Below, piece by piece: positions 23,054-35,707 of a stretch of 64,000 nucleotides of DNA. How positions within the stretch are numbered: the first letter of the stretch is position 1; each line of letters opens with the position of its first letter. Source of the DNA: Sequoia sempervirens (lineage: Eukaryota > Streptophyta > Pinopsida > Cupressales > Cupressaceae); the NCBI GenBank assembly GCA_007258455.2, contig VDFB02000003.1, positions 44,698,077 to 44,762,076 of the forward strand, in the 5' to 3' direction. The notes beneath the pieces are model-generated. The model was not told where the DNA came from. It was given only the letters and a program-made list of their open reading frames with translations, and did no database searches. The position numbers and the translations under genes are program-made.

Positions 23054-23267
23054 GCCTGCATGGCTAGTGGAGTTGGCTTGGGCCGTGGGTTTGCTCCCCA
23101 CTAGTTCTGGGTTTGACTCCAAGGCTTAGGCATACTCGATGCACGTGGTTTGTGGGCTATTACGTGCATCCCTAGTGGACTAGTATTGCCTTAGCTCACC
23201 CTATAAAGGGAATAGCTAGGCTGAGTTGCGGGGACACCCCTAGATTACCAAAATAAATAAATAAATA
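23054..23267 (+). mobile_element. tRNA-derived SINE, second copy
   Basis: Same family as 20851-21053. A box TAGTGGAGTTGG (23065-23076), B box GGGTTTGACTCC (23109-23120), shared CGGGGACACCCCT near the end and a tail of AAAT units. Flanked by AAATATTAA (23045-23053 and 23268-23276), which fits a 9-bp target duplication, though the AT-rich setting weakens that evidence. Confidence 0.8.
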
Positions 23268-23559
23268 AAATATTAATATATATATATATATATTATATTA
23301 ATATTATATTATATATATTATACATATAATATATATTATATATATATTATACATATAATATATATTATATATATATTATACATATAATATATATTATATA
23401 TATATTAATATTATATATATTATATATATTATATTATATATATTCTATTATATTATATATATTATATATATTAATATTAATATATCCTATGAATATTAAT
23501 ATTAAGAAATCAACATATATGAGATATTTAAGAAAAAGGCTCTCTGAAATCCATTTCAA

Positions 23560-23760
23560 AGAGCTTTTATAATATAAACAAAGCTCTCCAAAATAGCTAT
23601 CTGTTTTGGACAAAATGAATATCCATTTTTTATAACTATAAGTAAAATAAGCAACAAAACCTCATTATTCACCATTGATTGTTGGTTGAGCGCATGGGAA
23701 AAGCAACAAGGAACAAATATCCGCTAAAATAGATATCTTTTTTTTGCATTCTAAACCAAA
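23560..23760. repeat. GATATCC/GATATC-type repeat cluster
   Basis: Imperfect copies such as GAATATCCATTTTTT and AAATATCCGC beside an AT tract. A splice-donor-like AAGGTAAGT at about 23800 follows, as if this were the 5' end of a transcription unit reading rightward. Confidence 0.4.
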
Positions 23761-23878
23761 TTTCACCATTTCTTCTCCAAGTTCATCAACATTAAACCAA
23801 GGTAAGTGAAAATTCTTGTTGTTTTCGCTAATTTTAATTGTTTTATATGTTTTTAAACATATATATTAGGTTCCTGCA

Positions 23879-24184
23879 GCTTATCATAGTCTCAAGTTGG
23901 CACAAAGGAAAGGGTATCAAAAGGTTTGGGTGGAGGGTGACTCCTTGAATGTTATTAATAATTTGAAGAATTTTTCTCCTTCTTCTTGGACCATTGAGGC
24001 CATGGGTAGGGATTCTATTAATATTATTAATTATTTTGATAATGTTTATATTTCCCATGTTATGAGAGAAGGAAATAGGTTGGAGGAATTTTTTGCTAAC
24101 TATGGTGTTCGTGATAGTAAGGAATGGGAGTTAAATGACCCAATTCCGTTTGAGGCCTCGACCATTGTTAATAATGAATGCTAA
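23879..24184 (+). pseudogene. LINE RNase H domain, copy 1
   Basis: About 100 codons of a plant LINE-type RNase H (RVT_3 family): AAYHSLKLAQRKGYQKVWVE, then GDSLNVINNLK with the catalytic Asp of the (V)EGDS block, and SHVMREGNRLEEFFANYGV, whose REGN-AD block is the family C-terminus. It is open to its stop at 24182-24184 but lacks the first strands because of truncation. Confidence 0.75.
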
Positions 24185-24468
24185 TCTTTTGGGGTTATTT
24201 TGTCGAATGAGAGGTTGTTTGTCCTTGGTCACGTGCTTGATTTTCATGATTAAGGATGTTAAAGATTTGATTAGAAGTGGTGGCTTTTACAAGGCTCGTT
24301 GTTCATTATTGCATCTTTGTCCAGAGGTTGGCTTCACATGGATTCTGGGCATTTTTTGCCTTTGTTTCGAGAGTCTTCGGTTAATTTATGCTAGTTTGGT
24401 TGGCTCTGGATTTTTTCGTAAGTGCTTTTGGCTGAGTGCTTGGTCTCTGTGTGTCAGGTTTTCTGCCA

Positions 24469-26405
24469 TGGGTGGGGATAGAAATCGGGCTGAGCCAAAG
24501 TCTTGTGATACTGTGAGGTAGAAGAAAGAGGTTTGGAAAGTCCTTGAGAAGGGTGGCCTTACTCTGTACATGGAAAAATTGCATGGTAATAATCCTCAAG
24601 TCATGAATTTAGTTGTTCAAGGATGGAAGGAGAGGTTTTTGAACCTAGGAGGGATATTGTGGTGGATGAAGAACTTATTTCCCAAATTATTGGCCTTGCT
24701 GTGTTGGGTATGAAGGTTTTTAGGGATAAGAAAGAAGTGCAAACTGCAATGGCCATTTTCTTCAAAAAGGATGAAGCGGCTAACTTGAAGCCTGCTAAAA
24801 GCGACGGGTATCTGTGTAGCTCTTTGAAAGCACTTTGGCGTGATGTTGCTGAGGAAATAATGAGGTATGTTTCTCTGGAAGGAAGGTACACTACAATCAA
24901 TACTTATCATTTTCTTCTGCTTAACCATTTTCGGCATAAGAAATGGGTATCCTTCCCTTATTATCTCCTTATGTCGCTGGATTTGGGGATTAAGGAGCAT
25001 TTGAAAAACCCCAAGAACCTCGTTTTGCATGTGGGGTTGATTGTTCTTATTTATGAGCATGTCAAAGCCCATGAGGTGCATAAAACCCCTGCTACCCCGT
25101 AGGATAATACTGGTAAGCCCCAGGAAGGCTATGAGACAGATTTAGAGGATGAAAGGGGTGGTAAGAAGTCTAAGAGGAGAAAGCTTATTTTGAATGAGGA
25201 TTTAGAGTCAGATAGGGATGTTGATGCTGATTATGTTTTAGATTCTTATGCATCTATGGAGGAGGGCCCCATTTCCCCTGTTGTGGGTAAAAGTGGTAAA
25301 AAGAAGCTGGGGGACAAAGTAGGCTACATGACATGCAATGATGAGGTGGAGGATATTCCTATTAGGAGGGGAAAGGAAAAATGTGACCTTTATGGGGAAG
25401 CTTCTTCTCCCCCACCAACATCCATAACTGTGCAGGTTGCGGAGGATGGAAGCTAGAAACGAAAAGTGCCAAGTGTGGACCCTCTGTTGGAGAAGGGTTT
25501 CCCTCTAACCCTAGCTGGTGGTGTTTATGGAGAGGCTCCTCCAAGTTCCATGATTTCATTTCTGAAGCAAGGTAAGGAAAGGGGTGTCGGTGCTGTTGAG
25601 GTGGGTACTGGTAAAGAGGAAACAAATAGGGTGCAGAAAAGGAAGGTTGTTGCAAAGGAAATTGCTTGCTCCATTTGGATGATGAAGACCCCGTTCTTGT
25701 TGGTAAAGGTAAGGATGTTTCTGATTAGAAATCTATCCTCCTAGTACTTTTGATGAGGATGTGGCTATGGGAAAGCGTACTGAGAATTTTGATAAAGAGG
25801 AGATTGATGTGCTAGGCTCGGCCCGTGATTCTGTCAATGTTTTGTTTAAACTGTTTAAATGGTTTTTCCATGAGATCAATAGGACTAAGATAAGAATTAG
25901 AGGTGTTGCTAGCAAGGCTGAGGATGTTTCTATCCAAATCTAGATTGATCATGTGATGGAGTCCCTGAATACTATTGCTTATACTATTGCTGAGGAAACC
26001 ACTAATTTGAAGAAGAATTGGGAATGTAGATTTTCTGCTCTTGAGGAAAAAATTGATGATATTAGGAATGTTGTTATGAAAAAGGGTGATGATCCTATGG
26101 TTGTGGACATTCTGATCTTTTCTAGGGTTATTTCCCCTCTAATGAAAAAGAAAAAGGAGAAGGTCTTTGTGGATGATGCTGTGGCTATTGGTAAGATGCC
26201 GACTGTGGTTGGAGAGGGTGAGAAAGTCATGGGTAAAGGTATTGTTTTGAGTGAAGAGGTAAATACTGGTGGGCCAGGGGTTAGAACCAAGAATAGAATG
26301 AAAGCTCAGGCTGGTGTCTATGTTGAGGCCTCAAATATTGTGGAGAATGTGCATAAGATGGTTGAGAATGAAATGGAAGTTGTGGAGATCCTGAATAATA
26401 TGTAG
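24469..26405 (+). pseudogene. Downstream ORF of LINE-type element, copy 1
   Basis: Starts MGGDRNRAEPKSCDTV after the RNase H stop. A stop at 24520, a frameshift near 24635 and later stops (25102, 25454, 25741, 25941) break a protein of about 640 residues. Open pieces: 24623-25102 (IVVDEELISQIIG, WRDVAEEIMRYVSLEGRY, HFLLLNHFRHKKWVSFPYYL), an acidic and basic linker (25190-25456), 25761-25943 (LFKLFKWFFHEIN), and 25953-26405, a coiled-coil tail ending EVVEILNNM. The N-terminal block recalls the plant-transposon-protein regions found in retroelement gags, but I cannot assign a family. The copy in 31114-39631 matches along its length. Confidence 0.65.
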
Positions 26406-26648
26406 TGCTGCTGTCTGGTTTCCGTATTTTTGGTTGTTTTTTGGCTTTGTGTTTGCTGTATTGGGCTGATTGCTGGTTAATGGTTTCTTCTTTCTTTCAG
26501 CTACTCTCTTTTGTATAGGGTTTTGGGCCCCTTCAAAACCCATCTTTTACCTTTAATCAAAACAAATATATTAGGTTTTTTTTTTAAAATTAGCTATTAG
26601 TTTAAAATTATGTTAATTTTAAAAATTGTAATTTTAAACATGGTTTAA

Positions 26649-28170
26649 ATGAAGCAGATTGATAGAGAAAACCCTCCTTCAATTCAGGATTTAATTGAAA
26701 TAAATATTATTGAATTGAAAATCATTGCTAAGAAATACTATAACCACCGACATTTGAATTTAGTAACACCTAATATAGAGACCATAATCAATCATGTTCA
26801 AGACATCACTAGGAAACATTTTTCATTTCAACAGTGGAGAGATGTGAAGAGGTTGAAATATGGAAATGGTTTGGGCTATGATGAGATTAAAAAATTAGAA
26901 ATATCTAAAGCCGATTCAACCCAATATTTTGTGAACCCAAAAACTGGACAACGTGTTGGTTTGTATAAACCAAAATTTTCCATAAAATGGTGCACACATG
27001 AGAGAATAACAATAAAATTTTGGGATCATTGATGGATGGTGTTTGATAAACCGCCCGACAACAATATTGATTCCCCTCTTTATTTTCTCTACAAATTATA
27101 TGTAAAATTTGTTTTAGGAAAACATGTCAACTATTTTTATTTCAAACATTTTTTAGGGAGTTTGTATGGGAATGCCCCAAGATAGCCCTAGGGAAATGTG
27201 TATGATACAAGGTCCCTATGTTCCCCCTCCTTGTCTTCCTCCCCTACCTCTAGCACCCTATCCAGACATTGTTGTTGATATGACCCAACAAGTCTCTTGG
27301 CCATACACTCTTTGACTAACCATTTGATTACATAGTCCTCATAGTTTGCCCAACTACTTGATAGTGATACTCCTCATGCTTCATTTGATGCTGGTGCAAC
27401 ATCATCATCTACACATATTTGTGTGCATTATCAGTGTAGTATGTGCAACCATATATGTCTAGGTCCTATGGGAGATAAGGATGAGCCTCCCCTAGACACA
27501 TATGAGTATGAGGTGCATGATGTGTCACTTGGAGGAGATGAGGCAACAATGCATACTACAAATGAAGTGGAGATGTATGAGGAAGGAACAAATGCAATAC
27601 CATCCATGGTTGGAGATGAGGAGCAACAACAACAATCTTTTATACAGGTAAAACTTAAATTTATATCATAGTGCATTTCATTTAAAATTATTATAACAAA
27701 TAGTACATGTTATTAATGTATATTTAAGTGGGAATGAATAGTTGATGACCGACGATCATATTAGATAAGTACATCATGGTACTATTTCAATCATTGAATT
27801 TGGCCTACACACATTGGTATAATTTTTGTGCATGTAAAACTTTTTTATTATACGCACATCATTTAAATAATGATTAATTTAATACATACTAATTTATATC
27901 TTGATTTTATTTTACTTTTGCAGTGTACTCTAGATGTGATTGATGTGACACCTTTCACCATGATGAGTTCTCAAACAATCTCATTTGCATCACCGATTCG
28001 AGTATATGGTTTTTTTTATATCTAGTAGATATATAAGTTTCTAGATATATATGTACATATTTGCTTAGTTTATGTTTATTTGTCAATAATTATATTAATT
28101 TTATCTATTTTATTTTTCTTCTTATAGAGTGTTCCCCAATCCACATATGTGGATCCTCTACCATTTCAAT
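26649..28170 (+). CDS. Putative multi-exon gene of unknown function
   Basis: A 127-codon frame (26649-27032) encodes a mixed-charge protein: IQDLIEINIIELKIIAKKYY, FSFQQWRDVKRLKYGNGLG, FVNPKTGQRVGLYKPKFS. Later open pieces with splice-like borders follow: 27423-27648 (acidic, ending QQQQSFIQ before GTAAAAC), about 27925-28004 (after TTTTGCAG), and 28129-28170 (after CTTATAG, before GTAGGAC). The exons are small and unproven. LINE copy 1 seems to sit in its first intron, after a possible donor AAGGTAAGT near 23800. It may belong to a transposon rather than a cellular gene. Confidence 0.3.
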
Positions 28171-28259
28171 AAGGTAGGACTCTTGAGCATCCTAAGGGAT
28201 GGTATCATTTGTTGAACAGATGTCAACCCGAGAACAAATGCTTGAGGTAATGAAGAATT

Positions 28260-31103
28260 GAATTTGAATTGAATTTATAGTTTAGTATAGTGATTAGATG
28301 TTACTCTGAAAGTTATAAAAAATAGTAGATAAGTTTCTATTTAGTAGTCTAAGTTATTTACTATTTAGCTAATTAATCTAATTTGTGGTTTGAACTTTTT
28401 TGTGGATGCGATTTCTCATCCATCAAGTGGCGTGAATAGGCTACATTTTGATGATCAACTACAAGATAAGGATTTTATTGACATGGCATGTAGCCATTTG
28501 AGATATAAATTGTATATATAGACCAAGAAATGGCATATGCCACATTTTGTAAATATTGTTTTGAGTTGGCATATATTCCAAATTTGTATATGTATATATG
28601 CAATTACTCTACACTTATATATATATAAATTGATATTCGACATATTTTTTTCATTGTGTGCATGTTTTCCTACTTTGAAACTTAAAATTTGAATGCATAA
28701 TCACTTTATAAAGGTTGAGCTATGATGGATAACAAGTTATATCTATTGATTTCTTGCAATCTTGCACTTTAATAGTTTATAAATTACATATCATTTTCAC
28801 TCATGTTATACTATTGTTAAATTTGGTTTCCTTGGGAAACTTCACCAAATTTGATCCCTTTATTTTTAGTCTCTATAGTTGAAACATCCTTTACCCTTTG
28901 ATTCCTTGATCCGTTAACATCCTTAGTCTATATAGTTTCATTTTGGTATTTATCCTTTCAATAAAGTTAGATTTCCCCTTTAGCAATGATGAATATTTCA
29001 ATTTCAATTTTCCTTTTGAAATTAGTGCATCAAAACAAATGACATGGAATGCAAATTTTGGCATAATACAATATGAATAAATTAGCAATAGAGCATGCCA
29101 CACTTCATTTTTATAATTCATTAACAAATCACATATTTTCATCAAGAAAGATTCAAAATAATGTTATAAAAGTAGTCCATAATAACCTTAGGCCATATCT
29201 CCCTATCCCAATTAATCCAAACCAAACCTTAATCCATCCTTAAACTATTAAATCAAGCCTAAATATCCCATTCATACCAAATTAAATCAATCTAAACCTT
29301 CAACCAAGACACCAAAAATATAATCCATATGATGATGGTTATGGTTTTGACAAAGACACCATTAATGAGATTATTGAGCTTTTGGTTATGGTTATTTGAT
29401 GACTAACTTGATTTTTTTGAGCTTTTTTTTGTGGGATTAAGCTCTATCACTTTACATCCAAGATCTACCTTGTATAGTAAAAAAATACACTTGATTTTCT
29501 ATCTAAAGTCAAAAATTAGGTGAGATGTTAGATTCACCATTAGTTGTTGCTACTAGATATTCATATTTTAATGACAATCTCAATTATTTGATTCACTCTA
29601 GGCTTGGCATTTCATATGTCATTGGCATGCTCTCTAGTTATGTAGGAACCTCATGAACCAAAATAGAAGGAAAACTACTAGTTCCTCCACTATACTCAAG
29701 GAACTTGTTAAAAGAAACATTTGTATTCTATAATAAGAAATACACTCCCAAAGCTGATCAAAAAGCCGCTGCAAAGCTATATAAAAGTATTCAAGACATT
29801 GAAAACTCTATCCAAGAAATGGATGCTACTATCCTAAGGGTTGATGAAGGAGCATTTGCTCCAAAGCTTAAAGTAAAAGATATGAAAAAGAAGTTAGAAT
29901 ATCATCAAATGGAATACCAGGGGGTGCTAATAGGTAAGAGTAGTGGGGATAAGGAAAAATGTGTGGATTGTCAACTTGTAGAAGCAAAAGCAATAGTTGG
30001 AAGGGCTAAAACTTAAGCAAAACGATATAAAACTACAATTAACCACTTAGAAAAAGGAATTAAAAGATAAGAAGAATATTTTATCGTCAAAAGAAAAGGA
30101 GGTTAATTAATGTTGTTGAGAGAGAGGTGCAATCTAAAAGAGAAGTCCAAAATCATCAGTATTGCTTGAATATTAAGTAGGTGCCAACATTAACCAATGT
30201 AGGAATGTGTGAGTGATTTTGATGTGAAAATATATACATGTGACATTTGTGAATATACATAAGTAGGTGCATATGCATAATATTTGTTAGTATATGCATA
30301 TTTTCATCATAATCATCATTATTTACATACGTTCGACACACTTGATGGTGATTACACATACATGTGACATTTTTCAACATACACATGACATTCATAATCA
30401 TCATATTTTGCATACATTCTACCATCAATGTAACCAATAATACTTGTATATCATATTTTTCATGTCCTCATGTACAAATACGTCTTATATCATCTTTTAA
30501 CAATCATAATCATCAATACAACTAATAATGCCCATATAATTTTATCGATGTCCTCATGTACACATACTTTAATGCATCTTGCTATCAAGCTATTGTAGAT
30601 ACACAACTAATATGTTCCCCTAATATCCTCGCTCCATAATGCACATCTTAAATCATTGCTACTCTCAAAGACACTTGCATTGCAATATTACAAAAGCTAT
30701 TAAAAAATAGAAAAAACACCGAGTCAAGTTAATTGAACAATGAAAGCAACATGAACTCCAATGCTAGATGCATTTCCATTGAACCTCACATCCTACTCAA
30801 AGATTGTCTTGAGAAATGCCTACATATAAATTTAGAAAAGTATGGATTATAAACAACATGAACAACAAAGTCAATTGATCATTCTTTGAAATCAAATGCA
30901 AGATTATAAATCAAGAGATAAAAGTATATGAAGAAGATACCTCCTTATGAATTACATTGAATTTTTCCTCAATGTTGAAGCAAACTGTTATAAATTTTAT
31001 TTTGAATCGCTTCTTGATGCAATAGTATTGTCCACCAAAAAGACCTACATTTGTTAAATTTTTTTAAGAAACATAAACTTGAACCTACTTTTGACTAAAA
31101 AAA
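28260..31103. other. No clear gene; one orphan reading frame
   Basis: AT-rich. The only notable frame is 29705-30016 (103 codons), Lys/Glu-rich with coiled-coil spacing (AAAKLYKSIQDIENSIQEMD) and a CVDC pair; no family recognised. 30180-30560 has many short imperfect repeats (ATCATAATCATCA, ACATGTGACATT). 30700-31060 resembles 42486-42840. Confidence 0.4.
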
Positions 31104-31113
31104 GGTTAAAATT

Positions 31114-31440
31114 GGAAGCTTCTGCAGCCTATCATGGTTTGAAGTTGGCTTAGTCTAGGGGTTATGATAAGGTATGGGTTGAGGGCGATTCCCTCAATAT
31201 TATCATTAACCTTAGGAAGATTTCTCATCCCTCTTGGATGGTGGAAGCCCTTATCAATGATGCATTAAATATTTTGGATTCATTTGACCAATGTTTTATC
31301 TCTCATGTTTATAGAGAGGGGAATAGGCTTGCTAATTTTTTCACCAATTATGGGGTGAATGATTATTTGGAATGGGGAGAACACAACCTTCTACCCCTGG
31401 AAGCACATTCAATAATTCATCATGAATTACAAAGGTGTTG
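31114..31440 (+). pseudogene. LINE RNase H domain, copy 2
   Basis: Reads EASAAYHGLKLA, a stop, SRGYDKVWVEGDSLNIIINL, later SHVYREGNRLANFFTNYGV and HHELQRC before TGA at about 31438-31440. It matches copy 1 residue by residue over about 100 positions. One internal stop, at 31153, is the only break. Confidence 0.75.
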
Positions 31441-31779
31441 AGATGGGGGGTCCTTAATTTTGTGATGGAATTTTGTCAGATGCTCCTGACGTGACATTTC
31501 CTTCTAAGGTGTAAATATCTTAGAGGAAAGGCCATGCAGTATTCTAATGGGTTGGAGGCTCAAATGAATAAGAATTAATTTTCCATAATTCCTCTCCGCT
31601 ATCTTTTCCAATCCACACGGATTGTGGGTATTTGGAGAGCTATTTTTTTTTAAGGTTTCCTTTTTTTTTTCTTTGCAAGTTCTAGAGGTTTGTTGCAACT
31701 ATGGGGGGTGATCAAAACATAATTGAGCCCAAATCTTGTGATATTATGAAAGCCAATAAGAAGGTTTGGAGGTTGTTGG

Positions 31780-32310
31780 TGTTAGAATCTAAAAAGATGA
31801 ATAACCGAGAAAACTAGTGCAAATAAATAGATATGAAACTGTGAAAGAAAATGAAATAAGATCAAAATAGCAACATAGAGTTAGTCTCCGTGAGAGTAAT
31901 GCAAATGCTCCAGAAGCAAAATAGCATTATGAGGATGCAAAAGAAAATACATTCAGATTGAGAATTGTGATTACAAAGGAAATGCCTTGGTTATACAGGC
32001 CAAGGGGAGAGATAGATGAAACCAAATTATGACAAGTGTTGGCATCCTATGAGGTGTGACATCTCATGTCATTAAATGCTCAACTAAGTTATCCCTATGT
32101 AAAGTTAAGCTACTGTGAAGAGGACTTTAGTGGATAACTAGTTAAGAATGAACTAGTTAGATAAAGTACCCCTTTCACACTAACAAGGTGAATATAAATA
32201 GACTAATACTCAAATAATATAACCTAAGAAAGCTTAATTAAAGTGTAGGAAAACCTAGGAATATAGGAAAATAAATAACCCAACTAGGAAAATAAAAACC
32301 TATACTAACA
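31780..32310 (-). repeat. 3' LTR of Copia B
   Basis: 531 bp; plus-strand ends TGTTAGAATCT and CCTATACTAACA. From about 31881 it aligns with 37325-37733; its first 100 bases have no obvious partner in the other LTR. Confidence 0.85.
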
Positions 32311-32320
32311 CCCCCCCTTA
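32311..32320 (-). other. Polypurine tract of Copia B
   Basis: The minus strand reads AAGGGGGGG just before the LTR start TGTTAG, the standard position and composition for Copia plus-strand priming. Confidence 0.8.
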
Positions 32321-32541
32321 AGTACAACTTAGGAGGATGTACATAAAAGAAGATGGGTCCTAAAAAATGAGGCCATATTAGGTACCTATGTATAAATGCA
32401 ATGCAAAAAATTATCTCACAACCAGAGAAAAGGAGAAAACCCAGTGGGACAAAACTCCTCCCAAAAAGAGAGATGAAAATAAGAAAATAAGGACTAAGTA
32501 GCCCCCCCCATGGATGACAACAACCGCACCCCACATAAAGC

Positions 32542-34081
32542 TCACAAATGAAGGAACTTGCTCTTAGTGAAGGGTTTGGTGAAGATGTTTGCAGTCTGAT
32601 ATGATGTTAGATAGTACTTGAGATCAATGATCTCACTATGAATAAGATCCCAGATGTAGTGCATGTGGATCTCGATGTGCTTGGTTCGTTGATGATGGAC
32701 CAGATTGCGAGAGATATGAATCACACTCTAGTTGTCACAATAGATGACTGTGGGCTTTCGAAAGGGAATGCCAAACTCAGTGAGAATGTTCTGAAGCTAG
32801 ATGGCCTTAGTAGAAGAATTAACTACTCCTCGATACTTAGCCTCTGTAGATGAAAGATCAATAGCAGACTGCTTCTTTCTCGCCCAAAAAAAATGGACCG
32901 AAACCAAGGGAGAAGCAATACCCTAAAGTAGACTTGCGATCCTGAGAATCACCTACCCAATTTGAATCTGTGTCCCACCAAGGAAAAATCCACGCCCGCT
33001 ACATAATGAATCCCATAATTGTGAGTACCCTTGTTGTAGTGAAGAATCCACTTAGCTTCTTTCCAGTGCAGCTGATGTGGCTCCTACATGAATCGAGAGA
33101 CCATACCTATTGCATATGAAATGTCAGGCCTCATATGAGTTAGATAGATGAGACTACCAACAAATTGTTGATACAAAGTGCCATCAACCAAGGGTGAAGA
33201 ACCCTTAGCCTCAAGTTTGACCCCTGACAAAAATGGAGTTGGAACAGGCTTACAATCAACCATGTGAAACCTCTGGAGCATGTCAAGTGCATAGTTAGAT
33301 TGTGCAAGAGTGATACTTGAGGAAGATTGAGTGATCTCAATCCCCAAGAAGTAGTGCAACAAGCCCAAGTTTGACATCAAAAACTGATCATGAAGGGCAG
33401 TTTTCATTGCTCGAATAGTGGATGAGTGACTCCCTATGATCAACAAGTCATCGACGTAGAGAACCAAGAAGGTGTGAGTATCATCCTACTACAATATGTA
33501 GAAATTAGGATTAGAATGGCATTGAGTGAATCCCACTGTCAGAAGGAAGGAGTCCATCTTGGCGTACCAAGCCCAAGGAGCCTGTTTAAGGCCATATAGA
33601 GACTTTCAAAGATGACACACAAGTGAAGAATACTGAACAAACCCCTATGGCTGCTCCATGTATATCTCCTCCTAAAGATCACAATGAAGAAAAACACTCT
33701 TCACATCCATCTGCTGAACATCCTATCTATGTGCTGCAACTATGGCAAGAACAAGTCAGATGGAATTCATTTTGGCGACTAGTTCAAAAGTCTTAGAGTA
33801 GTCAATCCCTAGAACTTGGGAGAATCCTTTGGAAACCAAGCGAGCCTTATGCTTGTCAACTAACCCATTTGATGCATATTTTGTTCAAAAGATCCACTTG
33901 CATTGAACAAGTTTTCTTCCCTTAGGAAGTGGGACAAGATCCTAGGTGTGGTTCCTCTCCAAGGAACTGAACTCTTCCTGCATGGCTGCATCCCACTGGG
34001 GGACACTAGAAGCTTCTCGAAAAGTATATGGATTAGAAGCTGAAGCAAGGAAGGCATGTGGTGCATCATGAAACTGTGATC
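32542..34081 (-). pseudogene. Copia B reverse transcriptase and RNase H
   Basis: Minus-strand blocks in order: VPQWDAAMQEEF, LVPLPKGRKLVQCKW, ARLVSKGFSQVLGIDYSKTF, QQMDVKSVFLHCDL, KSLYGLKQAPWAWYAKMDSF. Then comes the 127-codon open piece 33467-33084 with the catalytic LYVDDLLIIGS (YxDD), LHYFLGIEI and MRPDISYAIGMVSRFM. RNase H is more eroded but ends RTKHIEIHMHYIWDL and TANIFTKPFTKSKF (32724-32542). About ten stops or shifts are present. Confidence 0.88.
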
Positions 34082-34111
34082 TGATGGATCCCCTACCCAA
34101 TCACCTGCTGA

Positions 34112-35582
34112 CTAAAATTTTTGACCAGCCCAAATATGCCCTATGGCTAGAGAAGGAGGAGAATCTGGAGGAGAATCATCATCCTCTAAAGATGAACTAT
34201 GTGCATCCTCATGATCACTATCATCATCTGAAGTAGAGGAAGAAGAATCCTCATCATGATCTAAAGTATTATGAACCTCTGAAGAACTATCATCATGATA
34301 GAAGGACTCCGAGATGATGGTGGTAGGAGAAGTGTCAATAGAAGGACTAGAAGTACTCTCCTCAAATTGAACACTCCTCTCAATGAACAACTCATGTTTG
34401 GTAGGATGAAGAAGCCTGTAGCCTTTGACATCATTTGGGTAGCCAAAAAGATATGCAAGGCTTGCTCTGCGGATCCATAGCCTTATGTTTCTCTGCTGGA
34501 ATTTGAGCCCATGCTTTAGAGCCAAACACTCAAAAGTGCTTAACTGACGGTTTTTGACTAGTCCAAGCTTGAAAAGGAGTTACCCCCTTCACAACTTTAT
34601 GGAAAATGCAGTTTTGGATATAACACGCACAGTTAATGGCTTTTTCCAGAAAGGTGGTGCCAAAGACTTGGAGTGAATCATACAATTATCCATCTCTTTC
34701 AAGGACCGATTCTTTCATTCTGCAACTCCATTCTACTAAGGACTATAGGGGATTGCATGCTACAAATCAATGCCCTTTGAAGCACAATACTGCACAAATC
34801 TATGGTTGACATATTCCCCCCTTATCAGTACATAAAACTTTGATAGATTTTCCAATTTTTTTCTCTGGAAAAGCCTTATACTCCAAGAATGAATTGAAGA
34901 CTTCAAACTTTTGCTTGAGAAAGTACACAATGGTGTACCTAGAGAAATCATCAATTAATGTCAAAAAATATCGAGCTTTACTGAAATATGGTTGTGGAAA
35001 TGGTCTGGCCAAATCACTATGTACCAACTCCAAAAGATGTGAGGCTCTCCAATATTTTCCTTTGTCAAAATTCTCTTCAGGATGTTTTCCAAGAATGCAA
35101 CCATGACAAATACCTTTAGAAAAGCGAACTGTAGGCAATCCTGTAACCATATCATGTTTGTTGAGCTACTGCAAATAATGGTAGTTCAAGTGTCCAAACC
35201 ACTGATTCCATAAATTACTCACATCATCTGAATGAGTGTGTAGAATAGTCGAGGGGGGATTAGGAACAAAGTGAGGGAGCAAATAAATTCAAGATTGATG
35301 ATCTATTCTTCCAACTGCAACTGTAGAATCATTCTGCATCTCATGAATCACCACTAAATCATGAGTAAACTCAACTCTCTTACCTGTACTCATGTGAGTG
35401 ATTTGATAGATAGATAGGAGATTAGTTGATAATAAGGGAACACAAAGAAAATCCTGAAATGTGTCATCCCCCATATCAACAGACCCTCTCCCACATACCT
35501 CAAGTGGAGTATCATCACCCATCAGAATGGAAGGCATAAAACATGGATCCATAGATTCAATTTCATCTTTAGTTGAAGTCAT
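34112..35582 (-). pseudogene. Copia B protease tail and integrase
   Basis: 35582-35289 is the protease/pre-integrase stretch (LEVCGRGSVDMGDD, FLCVPLLSTNLLSIYQITH). 35150-34800 holds the integrase zinc-domain end (GICHGCILGKHPEENF) and catalytic core start (LLELVHSDLARPFP, LTLIDDFSRYTIVYFLKQK, LCTDKGG), with the usual Asp residues present. 34525-34112 is the integrase C-terminal part (AYLFGYPNDVKGYRLLHP) and an acidic Ser/Asp linker before reverse transcriptase. Confidence 0.85.
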
Positions 35583-35707
35583 GTCCAGTGTGAAGTACCT
35601 GAATCAAGAACCCATGTGGATGGTGGAGAAGCAACAACTACAAGGGCCTTTCCCTTTCCTTTCCCCTTACTATTGTCTTTGGCCTTGTGAGAACCCTCCT
35701 CTGAACT

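Larger units (their letters stand above)
23873..26565 (+). mobile_element. LINE-type element, copy 1
   Basis: A 2693-bp insertion bounded by a perfect 12-bp duplication ATATATTAGGTT (23861-23872 and 26566-26577). It opens inside an RNase H domain, carries a long downstream reading frame, and ends GGGCCCCTTCAAAACCC followed by TTTACCTTTAATCAAAA, not by a pure poly-A tail. The duplication length and 5' truncation indicate target-primed insertion. Reverse transcriptase and endonuclease are presumed to lie upstream in the parent element; they are not present here. Confidence 0.85.
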
